NCBI GenBank assembly: GCA_022702705.1
Contig: CM040425.1
Span: 3,906,001-3,970,000, forward strand
DNA length: 64,000 nt
Direction: 5' to 3'
DNA from: Papilionanthe hookeriana x Papilionanthe teres
Taxonomy: Eukaryota; Streptophyta; Magnoliopsida; Asparagales; Orchidaceae
The translations under genes and the position numbers were made by a program. Under the pieces are notes generated by a model, which was given only the letters and a program-made list of their open reading frames with translations, ran no database searches and was not told the origin of the DNA. Below are positions 1 to 11,200 of this stretch, piece after piece (position 1 is the stretch's first letter; each line of letters opens with the position of its first letter).

Positions 1-1232
1 ACCTGCGAACAGGAAACCTACCAGACGATAAGTCACTAGCCCATCAAATCAAGAAAATAACTCTGTCATACTCATTAATAAACAATATGTTATACAGAAG
101 GTCTTTTGACCAAATGTGGCTAAGGTGCCTGAGTGGGTTCGAGGCTCGTGAAATTGTTAAAGAAGTGCACTCAAGACTTTGTGGAGCTCATCAGTCAGGT
201 CCGAAGATGAAAATTAAAATTAAAAGACTGAGGTACAATTAGCCCTCAATGATGACTGACTGCATGAAAGTAGCCAAAAGTTGTCACCAGTGCCAAGTGC
301 ATGGAGTGGTTCTACATCAACCTTCGAATGTGCTACATCTGACAATCGCGTCGTGGCCATTTGAATGTTGGGGCACAGATATTGTGGGTCTGATAGAACC
401 GCCTTTCTTAAGAGGACATCACTTCTTCCTTGCTGCGACAGATTACTTTTCGAAGTGGGCAGAAGCAATACCGCTCAGAGAAGTGAAAGCACATCACGTG
501 TTACAGTTCTTCAAGAATCAAGTCGTCTTCCGTTTCAGGGTACCGCGCTGAATAATCTTAGATAACGGGTCCACTTTCAAAAGCATAAAGATCAACAATT
601 TCGTCACAAGGCACGGGATAGATTGGCCCTATTCAACGATCTACTACCCAAGAGCAAACGGCTTGGTCGAGGCTTTTAATAAAACTCTCGTCCAAATCCT
701 AAAGAAAACTTTGGATGACAACAAGAGAAAATGGCACGAGAAGTTATTAGAATCCTTATGGGCCTACAGGACAACTTTCAGAATGCCTACTCAGTCTACA
801 CCATACACTCTAGTGTACAGGTCTGAGACCGTCTTGCCTTGGGAGGTCTAGCTTCCGTCACTCAGAATTGCAGTTGCAAATAAGATCACTACAGAAGAAA
901 ACGCCAGATTAAGACTGGAAGAGTTGGAAGGCTTGGAAAGAAAATGACTTTCAACACAGTAGAATATCGAACTGTATCAAGCCAAGATGATTCAGGCCCA
1001 ATACAAACTGGTCCGCCCCAGAACTTTCAGAGTTGGTGAACCAGTTCTCGTTCTCAGAAGACCTACTCTTGCACACCGCAAGATAGGAGGTAAATTTGAA
1101 CCACCTTGGGAGGGACCGTTTGTAGTCGAGAAAGTCTACTCAGGAGGCTCCTACCAACTCGTGGATTACCGCGGAGAGCGACCAATGCTTCCCATCAACG
1201 GAAGATATCTAAAGAAGTATTACGCGACGTGA
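1..1232 (+). pseudogene. Tat-1 integrase, right part of pol (broken)
   Basis: Integrase inserts element cDNA into host DNA. The reading enters from outside the window. It shows the zinc-binding His pair (VHSRLCGAHQ, near 165-195), the Cys pair (CHQCQ, near 282), and a core with Asp in WGTDIV (near 375), Asp in DNGSTF (near 560) and Glu in LVEAFNK (near 668). The C-terminal region ends in a GPFVVEKVYSGGSYQL-type segment and NGRYLKKYY. All three DDE residues survive, but in-frame stops lie at 240-242, 549-551 and 849-851 (the last is CAG to TAG against Tat-3), and another TAG near 960 is shared with Tat-3. Domain order and close match to the Tat-3 integrase make the assignment firm. This copy cannot make a full protein. 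Confidence 0.93.
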
Positions 1233-1516
1233 TGTTTCGAAGAGCGGACCTTTATTTCATAGAAGCACCGGCGTGATAATTGTGTGCAACTGGGTCCGAA
1301 CCCAAAATAATAATAATAATAATAATAAATTTTAAACTAAAATCCAAAAGAGATTTTCTAAAACAAAAATCGAAACTTGTTCCAACTTTAAAAATTGAAT
1401 CTTTCCCTCTCCTAATAAACTTACAAAATAAAATAAATTACAATGAATTTGACATTCTTATTGTTCTCGTTCTTCTTTGGTTTGGCCCCTGATCCCTTCC
1501 TTGTCTTCTCAGGAAG
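1233..1516 (+). promoter_or_regulatory. spacer between integrase and AlkB ORF with splice-acceptor-like site
   Basis: This noncoding spacer contains an AAT run (about 1306-1330). It ends in a long pyrimidine-rich tract (about 1457-1510) leading to AG at 1511-1512, four bases before the ATG of the next ORF. Tat-3 keeps the same arrangement (AG at 26157-26158, ATG at 26163), with alignable text upstream of it. A spliced subgenomic mRNA is inferred, not shown; plant RNA-seq junction reads would settle it. Confidence 0.5.
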
Positions 1517-2877
1517 ATGTCGAGCGAGAGGCTGGTCCTTTCTTTCAAAGATGGCGTAATTCTTGCACTTAACGAAGAAGAGCTGAAAGCTGGTGCTGTG
1601 ATCGAGGTTGACTCAGATTTTGCGCAGCTGAAGCTAGAATATGAAGAAACTTCTTGGACCACTGTAGACCTCAGGGAATCCCATGAAAAGACATTAATGA
1701 AACTCAGCGAGAAAGTTCAGCATACTGCAAATCAGAAAAGGAAGATCAACGTGATCGACGACCACAAAATGAAATCAGTGATAACTACCGCAGGAGGGAA
1801 GCTTGTCAGTGCCGTCCCCACTGAAATCCAAGGGGAGAGGAGAGCCACTCTGACCCCAAATCAAAGGAGAAACAAGAATCACCGTATCCACAAGATGCTG
1901 AAGAAATTGACAGAAAACAGAACAAGGAAGAAATTATGATGACCACAGTAGCTGCCCCAAGGAGGCCAATCCTCAGGAGCACCATAGCAGAGGTTGTTCC
2001 GGAGGAGGTTACTACAGAGCCTGCACCTGAGACAGTGGTGATTCCAGGAGAACGTACTAGCATGGAGCCATACATCCCACAGTACGTCACTTGACCCCGA
2101 CAGTTCCAGATAATTCCAGAGCATGAGTTTGAGATGATCCAGAGGGTGCAGAAACAGAATTTTGAGTACTTTCAGAGAATCTGAGGCGGATATGTCAACA
2201 TCCTGGAATGAATGGAGTTACATAAGGATGTCTTCTCTCACTACGAGTAGAGTGAGATTGTGGACTACGTCTCCGAGCTGAAGAAACAGGGTCGTACAGG
2301 ACGACTATAAAGTAAAACCTACTTTGAACCGAAGAAATGAAAATGAGGCAAGGGGAGGATTACAATCCAATTCAGATGCTGCTACAACTTTGCTGATGAC
2401 AAGAAAGGAAATCCGCCAGGAATACTCCGCTACGATGAAGTGGATCCACTTCCAGTGTTGATTAAGAAAATGATAAAGAGGATGGTGGCTTGGCGAGTCT
2501 TACCCGCTGATTGCACACCAAATAGTTGCATAATCAACATATATGCAGTAGGAGACTGCATTCCACCTCACGTCGACCATCACGATTTTGTGAGGCCCTT
2601 TTGCACCGTTTCCTTTATCAACCAATGCAACATTATGTTCGGGATAGAACTCCGGATAGTCGGCCCCAGAGAATTCTGAGGGCCAGTAGAGATACCTCTA
2701 CCGGCAGGCTCTGTCCATGTACTACAAGGAAATGGTGCAGATGTGGTGAAGCACTGTATCCCAGGAGTTCCCTACGAGCGGATCTCCATCACCTTCAGAA
2801 GGATGGCTGAGAGAAAGATCCCAGTCTACTTCAATCCTGATCCAGAGTTAGAGAATTCGTAGCCCTACGAGCTGTAA
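1517..2877 (+). pseudogene. Tat-1 Gag-N-like / AlkB (ALKBH9/10-like) RNA demethylase ORF, broken
   Basis: AlkB-family enzymes use Fe(II) and 2-oxoglutarate to remove methyl groups from nucleic acid; the plant ALKBH9/10 branch acts on m6A in RNA. Residues 1-140 form a module starting MSSERLVLSFKDG and reaching QRRNKNHR, similar to this family's Gag N-terminus. A linker (PYIPQYVT, NFEYFQRI, VNILE, ELHKDVFS) follows. The catalytic domain spans roughly 2340-2877, with CIINIY, GDCIPPHVDHHDF (Fe ligands His and Asp), VKHCIP (distal His) and ISITFRRM (2OG-binding Arg). Breaks are a frameshift near 1934, several linker stops, and stops at 2677-2679 (CGA to TGA against Tat-3) and 2860-2862 (CAG to TAG). 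The start is chosen because it follows the AG and matches Tat-3. Domain identity is sure; activity of this copy is excluded. Confidence 0.92.
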
Positions 2878-3720
2878 GCTACATAGTAGTAGCACACCTC
2901 CAAAGCACACTTACGTGGGATTCTCCTTTGAAAGGTGGCTTAGAAGGTGATGTTATTACCTATGCAGTTTACTTTTCAGACATGGATGGATCAAACAGAC
3001 AGTTTTGTCAGATGACACGAAGATACCAGTACAGTCTGTGTTCAGACATACATGAATTTTGTAAAAGTTTGTTTTCAGAAAGGTGTCATCAGAAATGTTT
3101 TTATGGAATCACCTGAAGTACTTTCGACACTTTTAATGGAAACGACTATGTTGTATTTTTGCCTTCAGTTTTGTGGAATTGACTGCAAGCGCCACTAAAA
3201 CTGAGTTTGACTCGATTTAAAGAAAAAGTTGAACGAAGAACGATTTGAATGAAATTGATAACAATGAAATGAGAATTCAAATTTAAAATACGGATAAAAC
3301 ACAAAACCTAAACTCAAAGCAAACTAATTTAAAATCTCAAATTGTAAACGAAATAAATGAATGAAAACCCAAATCAAAATGAAATTTCGAACGAAACTTG
3401 AAAATTGAAACAAAATCAAATCACTAAAAAACTAAACAAAAAATGAAAATGAATTCCCGAATCTGAAATCCCCAGCCTTCGGCTATTCTCAAATCTTTTC
3501 GACTCCCCATGATTTCTTCCCTCTTTTGAGAAGGTCAACTGAGTTTACTGACACAGAACCATGAAATTTTTTATTTGGTTCTAATGGCATGGATTCATAT
3601 CCTTTGCCAAAAAATCAAACTTTGATCAACTCTCTTAGGATGTAAAACACTTTCATGTCTCATTCCAATCTTCTACTACACAAAAATTTCCACATAATCT
3701 TCAAAAATCAGATCAAATAT
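2878..3720 (+). other. Tat-1 3' untranslated region, proximal part
   Basis: AT-rich noncoding sequence after the AlkB stop. Short blocks align with the same place in Tat-3 (for example the segment with gcacacctcca just after the stop and the 'ggcttagaaggtgatgttatt' block near 2937). The short open stretch near 2928-3116 has no recognisable domain. I see no gene here. Confidence 0.6.
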
Positions 3721-3721
3721 C

Positions 3722-4965
3722 AACTTTTGGGATTGGTACGTAAATTCCAGTTCCCGTCCTTCTGAGGCTGGTACCTAAATTCCAGTTCTCATTTCAAGAT
3801 TGATACTTAAATTTCGATTCTCTTCTCTGAATTTCCACCAAATTTTTGCATTCCTTCAGAGAAACTTTTTTGCATTCTAATCCTCTGAGCTAGGTGTGAG
3901 AACAACAAGGCATCCTATTCTCCGAGCCGCCAACCTGACATTATATCTGAGAAACATTTCCGCATTCTAATCCTCTGAGCTAGGTGTGAGACCAACAAGG
4001 CATCCTATTCTCCGAGTCGCCAACCTCGCATTCTATTCGAGAAACTTTTCTGCACTCTAATCCTCTGAGCTAGGTGTGAGACCAACAAGGCATCCTATTC
4101 TCCGAGCCGCCAACCTCGCATTCTATCCGAGAAACTTTTCTGCATTCTAATCCTCTGACTCGGGTATGAGACCAACAAGCCATCCTGACTTCGGTGACCA
4201 CAAACCTCGCACTCTTTTCGAGAAATTTTCCGCACTCCCAAAATCTCGGGGTCAGTACCTAAATTCTGATTCCCATCCTAAGGGTTGACGTAATGTCCTG
4301 AATGGTAGTCATTTCCTCGACTAGATCCAGGTCGGACGTAATGTCCTGAACGGTAGCCCAAGCTGTTATAGTATTTTCTTGAGGCTGGTACCTAAATTCC
4401 AGTTCTCTTTCCGAGATCGATACCTAAATTTCAATTCTCATTCTGAGATCAGTACCTAAATTCTGATTCTCATCCCTTCCGAGGCTGGTACCTAAAATTC
4501 CAGTTCTCTTTCTGAGAATTTTTTTTTTCACTCCCGAAATCTCGGGGTTAGTATATAAATTATGATTCCCATCCTGAAGGTTGATGTAATGTCCTGAATG
4601 GTAGTCATTTCCTCGACTAGATCCAGGTCAGACGTAATGTCCTGAACGGTAGCCCGAGGTATAGTCTTTTCTTGAGGTCGGTACCTAAATTCCGACCCTC
4701 TTTCCGAGATCGATACCTAAATTTCGATTCTCATTCCGAGATCAGTACCTAAATTCTGATTCTCATCCCTTCCGAGGCTGGTACCTAAATTCCAGTTCTC
4801 TTTCCGAGATCAATACCTATGTTTCGATTCTCATTCCGAGGTTGCTACCTAAATTCCAGTTCTCTCCTTTCTGAGATTAGTACCTAAATTCTTATTCTCA
4901 TCCTTTTCGATCGGTACCTAAATTCCGATCCTTACCTCGAGGCTGGTACTTAAATTCCAGTCTTC
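3722..4965 (+). repeat. Tat-1 3'-UTR tandem hairpin array
   Basis: About 17 imperfect units of roughly 30-35 bp share a core tacctaaatt flanked by two 5-base arms. The arms are usually reverse complements of each other but change from unit to unit: gtcgg/ccgac (near 4678), atcga/tcgat (4708), atcag/ctgat (4740), ctgg/ccag (4772), atcgg/ccgat (4913). A few units carry one mismatch or more (near 4412, 4805, 4838, 4870). Interleaved are other repeats: a ~100-bp unit at 3866-4240 and a block with aatgtcctgaa at 4285-4375, repeated at 4578-4660. Tat-3 has a related array in the same place. Tandem repeats in the 3' UTR are known in Ogre-type elements; the paired arms suggest folded RNA. Confidence 0.85.
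3866..4240 (+). repeat. ~100-bp tandem subrepeat in Tat-1 3' UTR
   Basis: About four imperfect copies of a unit containing 'gcattctaatcctctgagct', a 'gagaccaacaaggcatcc' block and 'ccgccaacctcgcattct'. I do not find it in the Tat-3 3' UTR, so it probably arose in this lineage of copies. No coding potential is seen. Confidence 0.8.
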
Positions 4966-5199
4966 ACCCCCTCTCGGATTTGGACTCTACTTTTGTTAAT
5001 TCTGAGTTCCCTTTCGATTCTAATCTCAAATCAATTTCAATTAAATTTCAAACTCCAAAATCAAATTTCAACCAACTTCAAAATTAATCATAAACCAAAC
5101 TTTAATCAAACTCCCGAATCAATTTAAACAAACAGAAAGATCAAAATCAAAATTTGAAACCTCGATCTTATTCAATCTTGAAGTCAAGCAGCTTGAGCT

Positions 5200-5396
5200 T
5201 CACCCCTTCCTATCCAGCGAGAGTCCGGGAATCTTCAGCTTCGGAGATTTACCTGATACTCCCCAGCGAGAAACCTCCCCTTTCTCTGTTATGTTCCAAG
5301 TTTGTGAACTTGGACTATTTGTGTTGGTCAGTTGATCTCTTTGGACAAAACCAATACGCGCGGTGTGCTTGGTCAGCACACCACACCTATTGGGGG
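5200..5396 (+). other. conserved block before Tat LTR-A with candidate polypurine tract
   Basis: The block includes ccagcgagag, gatttacctgatactcc, an inverted repeat ggtgtgct/agcacacc (about 5362-5382), and ends with attgggggt at about 5389-5397. It recurs before LTR-B (about 29445-29618). A G-run at this position could be the polypurine tract that primes plus-strand DNA. That role is a guess from position; the LTR 5' edge is not proven because no intact 5' LTR is present to compare. Confidence 0.4.
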
Positions 5397-7454
5397 TCCA
5401 TTTGTTAACCTCAATTTGGTGAGGTCTTGTTTTGTTCTTAGTGCCTAGGGTCTAGCCATAAGACTATTCCTTGACTATCCTAGAGGACTAGAATTGGGAC
5501 CCACCCTTTAGAAATTCAGCTACTTCTTGACTCCTCTTGGGACTCCACTTGGATGGTTGCAAACCTATAAATCACCTTGGAAGGTTAAAACCACCATATG
5601 GGCAACCAATAGTGAGTTCCTATAGGATTGTTTGGACTTAGGGTGACCTTGAGTGACTTGGGCTTCTCTTGCACACACACACACCCCTAAGCCACTTAAC
5701 CTAAACCCTGAACCCTTGCCTTTCTACCCATTATGGAACTCACATTATTGAATCCAAGCCACAAATATTTGATTAAGATGGCTAAGGTCAATATGTGAAG
5801 GATCATAAAGTGGTTACCATTTGGCTAGACTTGGTCCCAAAATGGTTGGACTTGGCTAAGTCCATGGCTCATGCTTCCAAACCCTAATAAATTTCCAAAT
5901 CAATTTTTTACTCAATCTTGACCCCACTAAAATAATCTCATTCTTCCTTATTTGAGACCCCATACATGTTACCAAAATTTCTAGTTTTGACATTGGGTCC
6001 TCTAAAGTTACCCAAAACTACCAAAATGGCCCCCACGCAACCACTAAAATCATCCAAAATTTCCCAAAAACTACCCAAAATTCCTAAAAATCCTAAGAAT
6101 TATTTGGAAACAATTCCCACCTCTCAAATCCACCAAAATACCCCAATACCCTCCAAATAACTTCCAAATACCCTAAATAGCCCTTTTGGCCCAAAATTCC
6201 AAAAATTCCAAAAATTCCCAGAAAATTCCAAAAAATACAAAATATTTCTAATTTCATTCTGTTCAACTACACCATAAGCTAATTTTACCAAAATAACCCA
6301 CTTTTATCAAAATCCCCAATTTGACCCATCTTTAACCCATGTGGACCCAATGTCAAACCAAATCAACTTAATTGACCTCAATTTTGCCCAAAATCAATTC
6401 TAAACTTCAATTCAACATCTCCAATACCAATTTAAACCAAAAACAAGCCCAATTTGGTTCACATTTGAGTTCAATTTCAACTTTAAACCAAAACCCCAAT
6501 TTTAACCTATGACCCAAACCTACCCAAATTCAACCCAATTCAACTCAATTTCCCCCCAAATCAACTCTAAAATCTTCCTAATACATACCTACACTAAATA
6601 CAACATCAATTGTCCCTCAATATGAACCCAAACCCAACTCAAAATTCATTTGAAATCAAAACCCCCAAATTTGCCTTAAGGTTATCACCTACCCCTAAAG
6701 CTCCAAATAGACCCCCCCCCTAAACCCAAAATTTCCACCCAATTTCTATCCTAAACATTTCCTAACAATCATTTGAAACATTTTGGATCATCAATTTGCC
6801 TTGAACCAAACTCTAGCCAAACCTAAATCCAACCTAACCCATGGTGACCAAAATTAACCAAAACTCCAAAATCCTCCAAATTGAAAATCCAAATGAACTC
6901 AAATCCACTTCATGTCTTCATGAAAAATCTTCCCTACAATCATCTACATAATGTTGATCAATCAATTTGATCCAATTCAAACCCAAACTCAAGCTAGCCC
7001 AGCTCAAACCCAAGTGAACCCAATTGAACCTATGTTCCAAATTAAATCAAACCAACCTCTTGGCTGCCAACCCTAGGCCTCCTAGGGTGGGTTTGACCTG
7101 ACCTAACCCATGCCCCATGAGCCATGGACCAATGGTCCACCACTTTGGACCAATGGACTAAGCCACATGGCTAAGGTTAAGTCCCATCCTCCAACTCTCC
7201 TTAAGAAAGCTCCCTACCTAAATTAATTGAGTTAAACTCCTCCTCCACTCCTCCTCAGCCTGCCCAGCTGCCTGACTATCCTTGCCAGCCACTCCAGCCA
7301 CCGTAACAGCCATGCCCGAGCAGCCGATGTGTCCTTGAAACCCAAAATTTAGCCTGGACAGTGGCCAATCCTTTCAGCAACCACCTGCCCTGCTCTGCCC
7401 TCACCCTGAGCGGCCCAAGGCACTCATTGCTTGGCCCTGAGCTCCCCTCTCCGG

Positions 7455-7475
7455 CAAGCTCTATAAAATCCCCTC
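7455..7475 (+). promoter_or_regulatory. TATA box of LTR-A
   Basis: The sequence ctctataaaatcc is a good plant TATA box and lies in the same relative place as the catataag box of LTR-B and LTR-C. Transcription would start about 30 bases downstream. Confidence 0.5.
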
Positions 7476-7979
7476 CTCTCGACCGAATTCAAGTTGCTGA
7501 ATTTTTCTCCACAGAAATCCCCCAAATTGTCCCCAGAGCTCCTCCTAGCCTAGAGAACTTGATCCCCACTGTCCTCCTGCCCTGAATCCCACCAGCCGAG
7601 CCCAATTTCTCAGCTAAAAATCAGGCCAGAAACAGGACACCTCTTGAAACTCCACCAAAACCAAATTAAACCCACCCACACCTTCACAACACCAAGAGAA
7701 GGAGTTCCCCGGTGAAAGCCCCCTCTTCTAGCCTCTCAGTTGCTCTATCGGTCAGAGCTTGGAATCAGGCTTAGTCGAAGTCACACCTAGGCAGCTCACC
7801 AGGACCAGAGACTTCATCCAGAGGCTCCTCTCACTCCAACGAACGTTCCGAGCATCTCTGATTGAGGCTCCACCTCTCAGAACCAAGGTATTGACCTCTC
7901 CTCCCTCTCGAGCTTTCAGCAATTCTCCATTTTGTTTTGTGCAATTTCAATACATGTTAGCCATATAAATAGCTTCGTC

Positions 7980-8265
7980 TAGGCTAGACGCGTCGATAGA
8001 GACCAACCACACATGATTTGGTTGAGTCTGGAGCGAAATCTTAGGTCTAGAAGGTGGACGGCTCTTAGGTTGAACTAGACGGAGACGATAACCAGTGACC
8101 GTCCGATCGTGCGTGTATCGGATGGACAGTAGAGATGAAGTCGGACAGAGCCGTGGAACGGAAAGCGCGTGCCGAGTCAGATGGCAGCGCCTAATGGGAA
8201 CACGCCGCGTGTATCTACGACCCGCCGTAGGTTGAAGTGGCGCCGCGTCACATAAGTAGTAAATT
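7980..8265 (+). promoter_or_regulatory. CpG-rich segment in LTR-A
   Basis: A GC- and CpG-rich stretch inside an otherwise AT-rich LTR, downstream of the TATA box. The matching segments are 32120-32420 in LTR-B and 57590-57870 in LTR-C. All three carry gtggacgg, a gacgat..cagt/cagc block, gagtcagatggc and the gtggcgccgcgtc-like end (decayed in LTR-C). Function is unknown; it could be a leader structure or a methylation target. Confidence 0.55.
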
Positions 8266-11200
8266 AGGGTATTTTTTATTTATTTAAATGCCTGAAACTT
8301 TAAAAAAACATATTTTTGCATAGAAAAATCCTAAAAATAAACTAAAAATACCCTCTTGCTCAGTGGATAGAGGAGATTAATGTGGAAAATGAATTAAGTT
8401 ATTTTCTTAAGTATTTTATTTTTAATTAATTTAATACCGTTCTCAGTATTTTGATTCTCCATTCATGCATATATTTCATCATGGCATGAGACCATAGGGC
8501 TTTTGTAGCCTCTGATCTTGGGAACATTCCATGAATTTTCCAAGTCCAGAGGCTATCTTTGTGGCAAGTTATCTAATTTTCAAGTTTATATGTCTGTTTT
8601 GGTATTTTAATTTCAATAATTAGCATGTTGATTAATAAAATCTAGGAAAATTAGGGAGAGTATCTCTGAACCAGAGGACCATAGGAAAATTATGGTTTGA
8701 ATTAACTTATTTAAAAGAACCCTAAATTGGCCAAAACCCTAAAAGTAAGATTAAATTAATTTGAAACAACCACTCATTAAAATAACACAAAGTCAATTCT
8801 CCACTGCTCCTTAGGGTTAGAGGAGTCTCACATAAAAATTTGAAATCAATTGAAAAAGATGTAACCCACTAAATGAATTTTTTAAACCAATGGCCACTTT
8901 TAAACTTTAAAAATTCATAAAACTTAAAATACATTTCAAAAATTCACCAAATTCATTTTGAGGCCTCTCTGATATCATAGAAGTCTAAGAAAATTAAAAT
9001 TGAATTTTTTCTAAAATTTTCATTTTAACCCTATTTTGAATATTTTAATAATTAAAAAATATTAAAAATCACAAAATAATAAAATTCACAAAAATGTCAT
9101 ATTTGGTCTCCTAATCACTTAGGAATCAAACAAATATTTTTTTTTAATTCCCTAAGAGAAGATATTGAATTTTAAAGGCTTAATGCAATTTTTAATATTA
9201 AAAATTAGTTTTTTCAACCTCTCTCACAAAAATAATTCTAAAAATTCAAAGAAAAATCAGAAAAATATATAATTTATTTCTTTGAGTTTCCTGAGGTCGG
9301 AGAAACTTAATAAAAATATAAAACTTAATTTTGATCTTTAATTTTATTTTATAATTAATTAATACTCCAAAACTTAAAATAATTATAATAAATAAAATAT
9401 AATTCAAAAAATCACCAAAATTGGTCCAAGTGGTCCTCTAGTTAGTAGGAATATCCCATAATTTTCCTAAGGATAGAAATTTTACCTTGGTCATGTTGTT
9501 GAATTTTCATTGAAAATACTTATTTTTCATTAAAATAATTATATAAATTAAATTAAAAACAGAAAAATCACATTTTCTTCTCTAATGTCTTAATTGACAT
9601 GTGAGTGAATTATCATAAAAATTTCAAGTTAATTTGAGCTCAATTTAATGAGTTATGAAGTAAACAAGCTTAAGAGGGCATAAAGGTAATTAAGGATTTT
9701 AACCCTAATTAATATTTTAGGCCTAATCAAAGGGAGGGATGAACATTTGATCCTAAGTTTTCTCTTGGATGATTGTAACTTGGGGAATTAAGGGGTAGAA
9801 ACCCATTGATCATCTACAACATCAAAATGAAATCCTAATTAATTAATTCATTTAAATTTTGGAAGAATAATTAAATTTTGGATTATTAAAATTAGGGATG
9901 TGACTCAAGAAGAACTCAAGAAGATACCAACCCTTTAATCTACAGTCCCTAAATGGATTAATAATATTCAACTCTTAATTGAATCTAAATAATGATGATT
10001 GAAATTAATAGTTAAAAGAGAAGCAGTCCTTAATTAAATTAAAATGTTTAAAACATTAAATGATTTAATAATTAAGTTAAAATAAACTTAAAACATTAAA
10101 GGTAATTCGAAATTACTTAAAAATTAACCTAAAACTAACTTGAAACGTTAAAAATTACTCTCAAAACAAGTTACAATTAAAATCAATGTAAAGTATTTAA
10201 AACAAATTTGAATCATCAAAACTTAATGGAATTAAATAGTTTAAACACCCCTTTAACTTAAACAATTTTAAAACATTTAAAAAAAAATCAATTTGAAATT
10301 TATAAGTAAACTAAATTACCTTGAGATAACAATTCAACCTTAGTGGTTAAATCCTTAAACAAACTAATTTTCCCTTGAAGGCTTCCACCTTATAACCCTT
10401 AGGTGGAGTATCAAATTAAATGTCACTTTACTCATCGGATAATCAAATGTCCGAGTTCACTGAGCAAAGAACAAAACATAACTAAATTCTTGGATGATTA
10501 ATTCACCTGTATAATGAAATTTATTTGGACTTGAAATAATCTCAGAAGCATTGAAAAGATGTTTAGGACTTGTCCTAAGCACTTTCTCAATATGATGGGA
10601 TGTTTTAGAAGAACAATTGAACTTAATTATTCTTTGGTGAAGAAAATCATCCTTAACAAAATAAGAAAACCTAGTTGCCATAGGAATTGACTAGCAATAG
10701 GATTAGAATTTTGGTAGACAACCACAATCTTCCCTTAGCTTTACCTAGGTATTTCTTGCAAATATTTAAATGTCCTGACATGTGTTTTAAGTGTAGTCTG
10801 GAATGACGAGAAGACCCGCCAGGTACGCTTTTATTTTATTGCAATTTATTTACCTGCACTGAACTTTCTTTCTTGCAAACCTTGCATGTTAAACAAGAAT
10901 GTCACCCTGCATGAAAACTGAAACCTTTTAGGATAGCCACAAAATTGAAACCCGAAACTAAATTAGAAGTCACCACAAGATAAAATTCACCGCCACAACA
11001 TTCAAAAGATAAAGTAACTCAAAATTTAATCACAAACAGAACAATAAAACTGCAACTACAACTAAATTAAAATGTCTCGTTGGATGATCAGGAATCCCTC
11101 GGATGATGTAACCCACGTGTTGCTAACGAGATTTCCCACGATCTAAATGAAAGTGTGGAACTCATTCAGTTGAGTTTAGCAAATTCATTTGGACTAAGTG

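Noticed and set aside
1306..1330. AAT microsatellite as a functional site
   Set aside because: Ordinary short simple repeat, absent from Tat-3 at the same place.
2526..2810. 94-codon frame over the Tat-1 AlkB domain
   Set aside because: Out-of-frame shadow; the frame carrying HVDHHDF and ISITFRRM is the real one.
5690..5720. Telomere-like cctaaaccct text
   Set aside because: Only one or two partial units among general C/A-rich text; no array.
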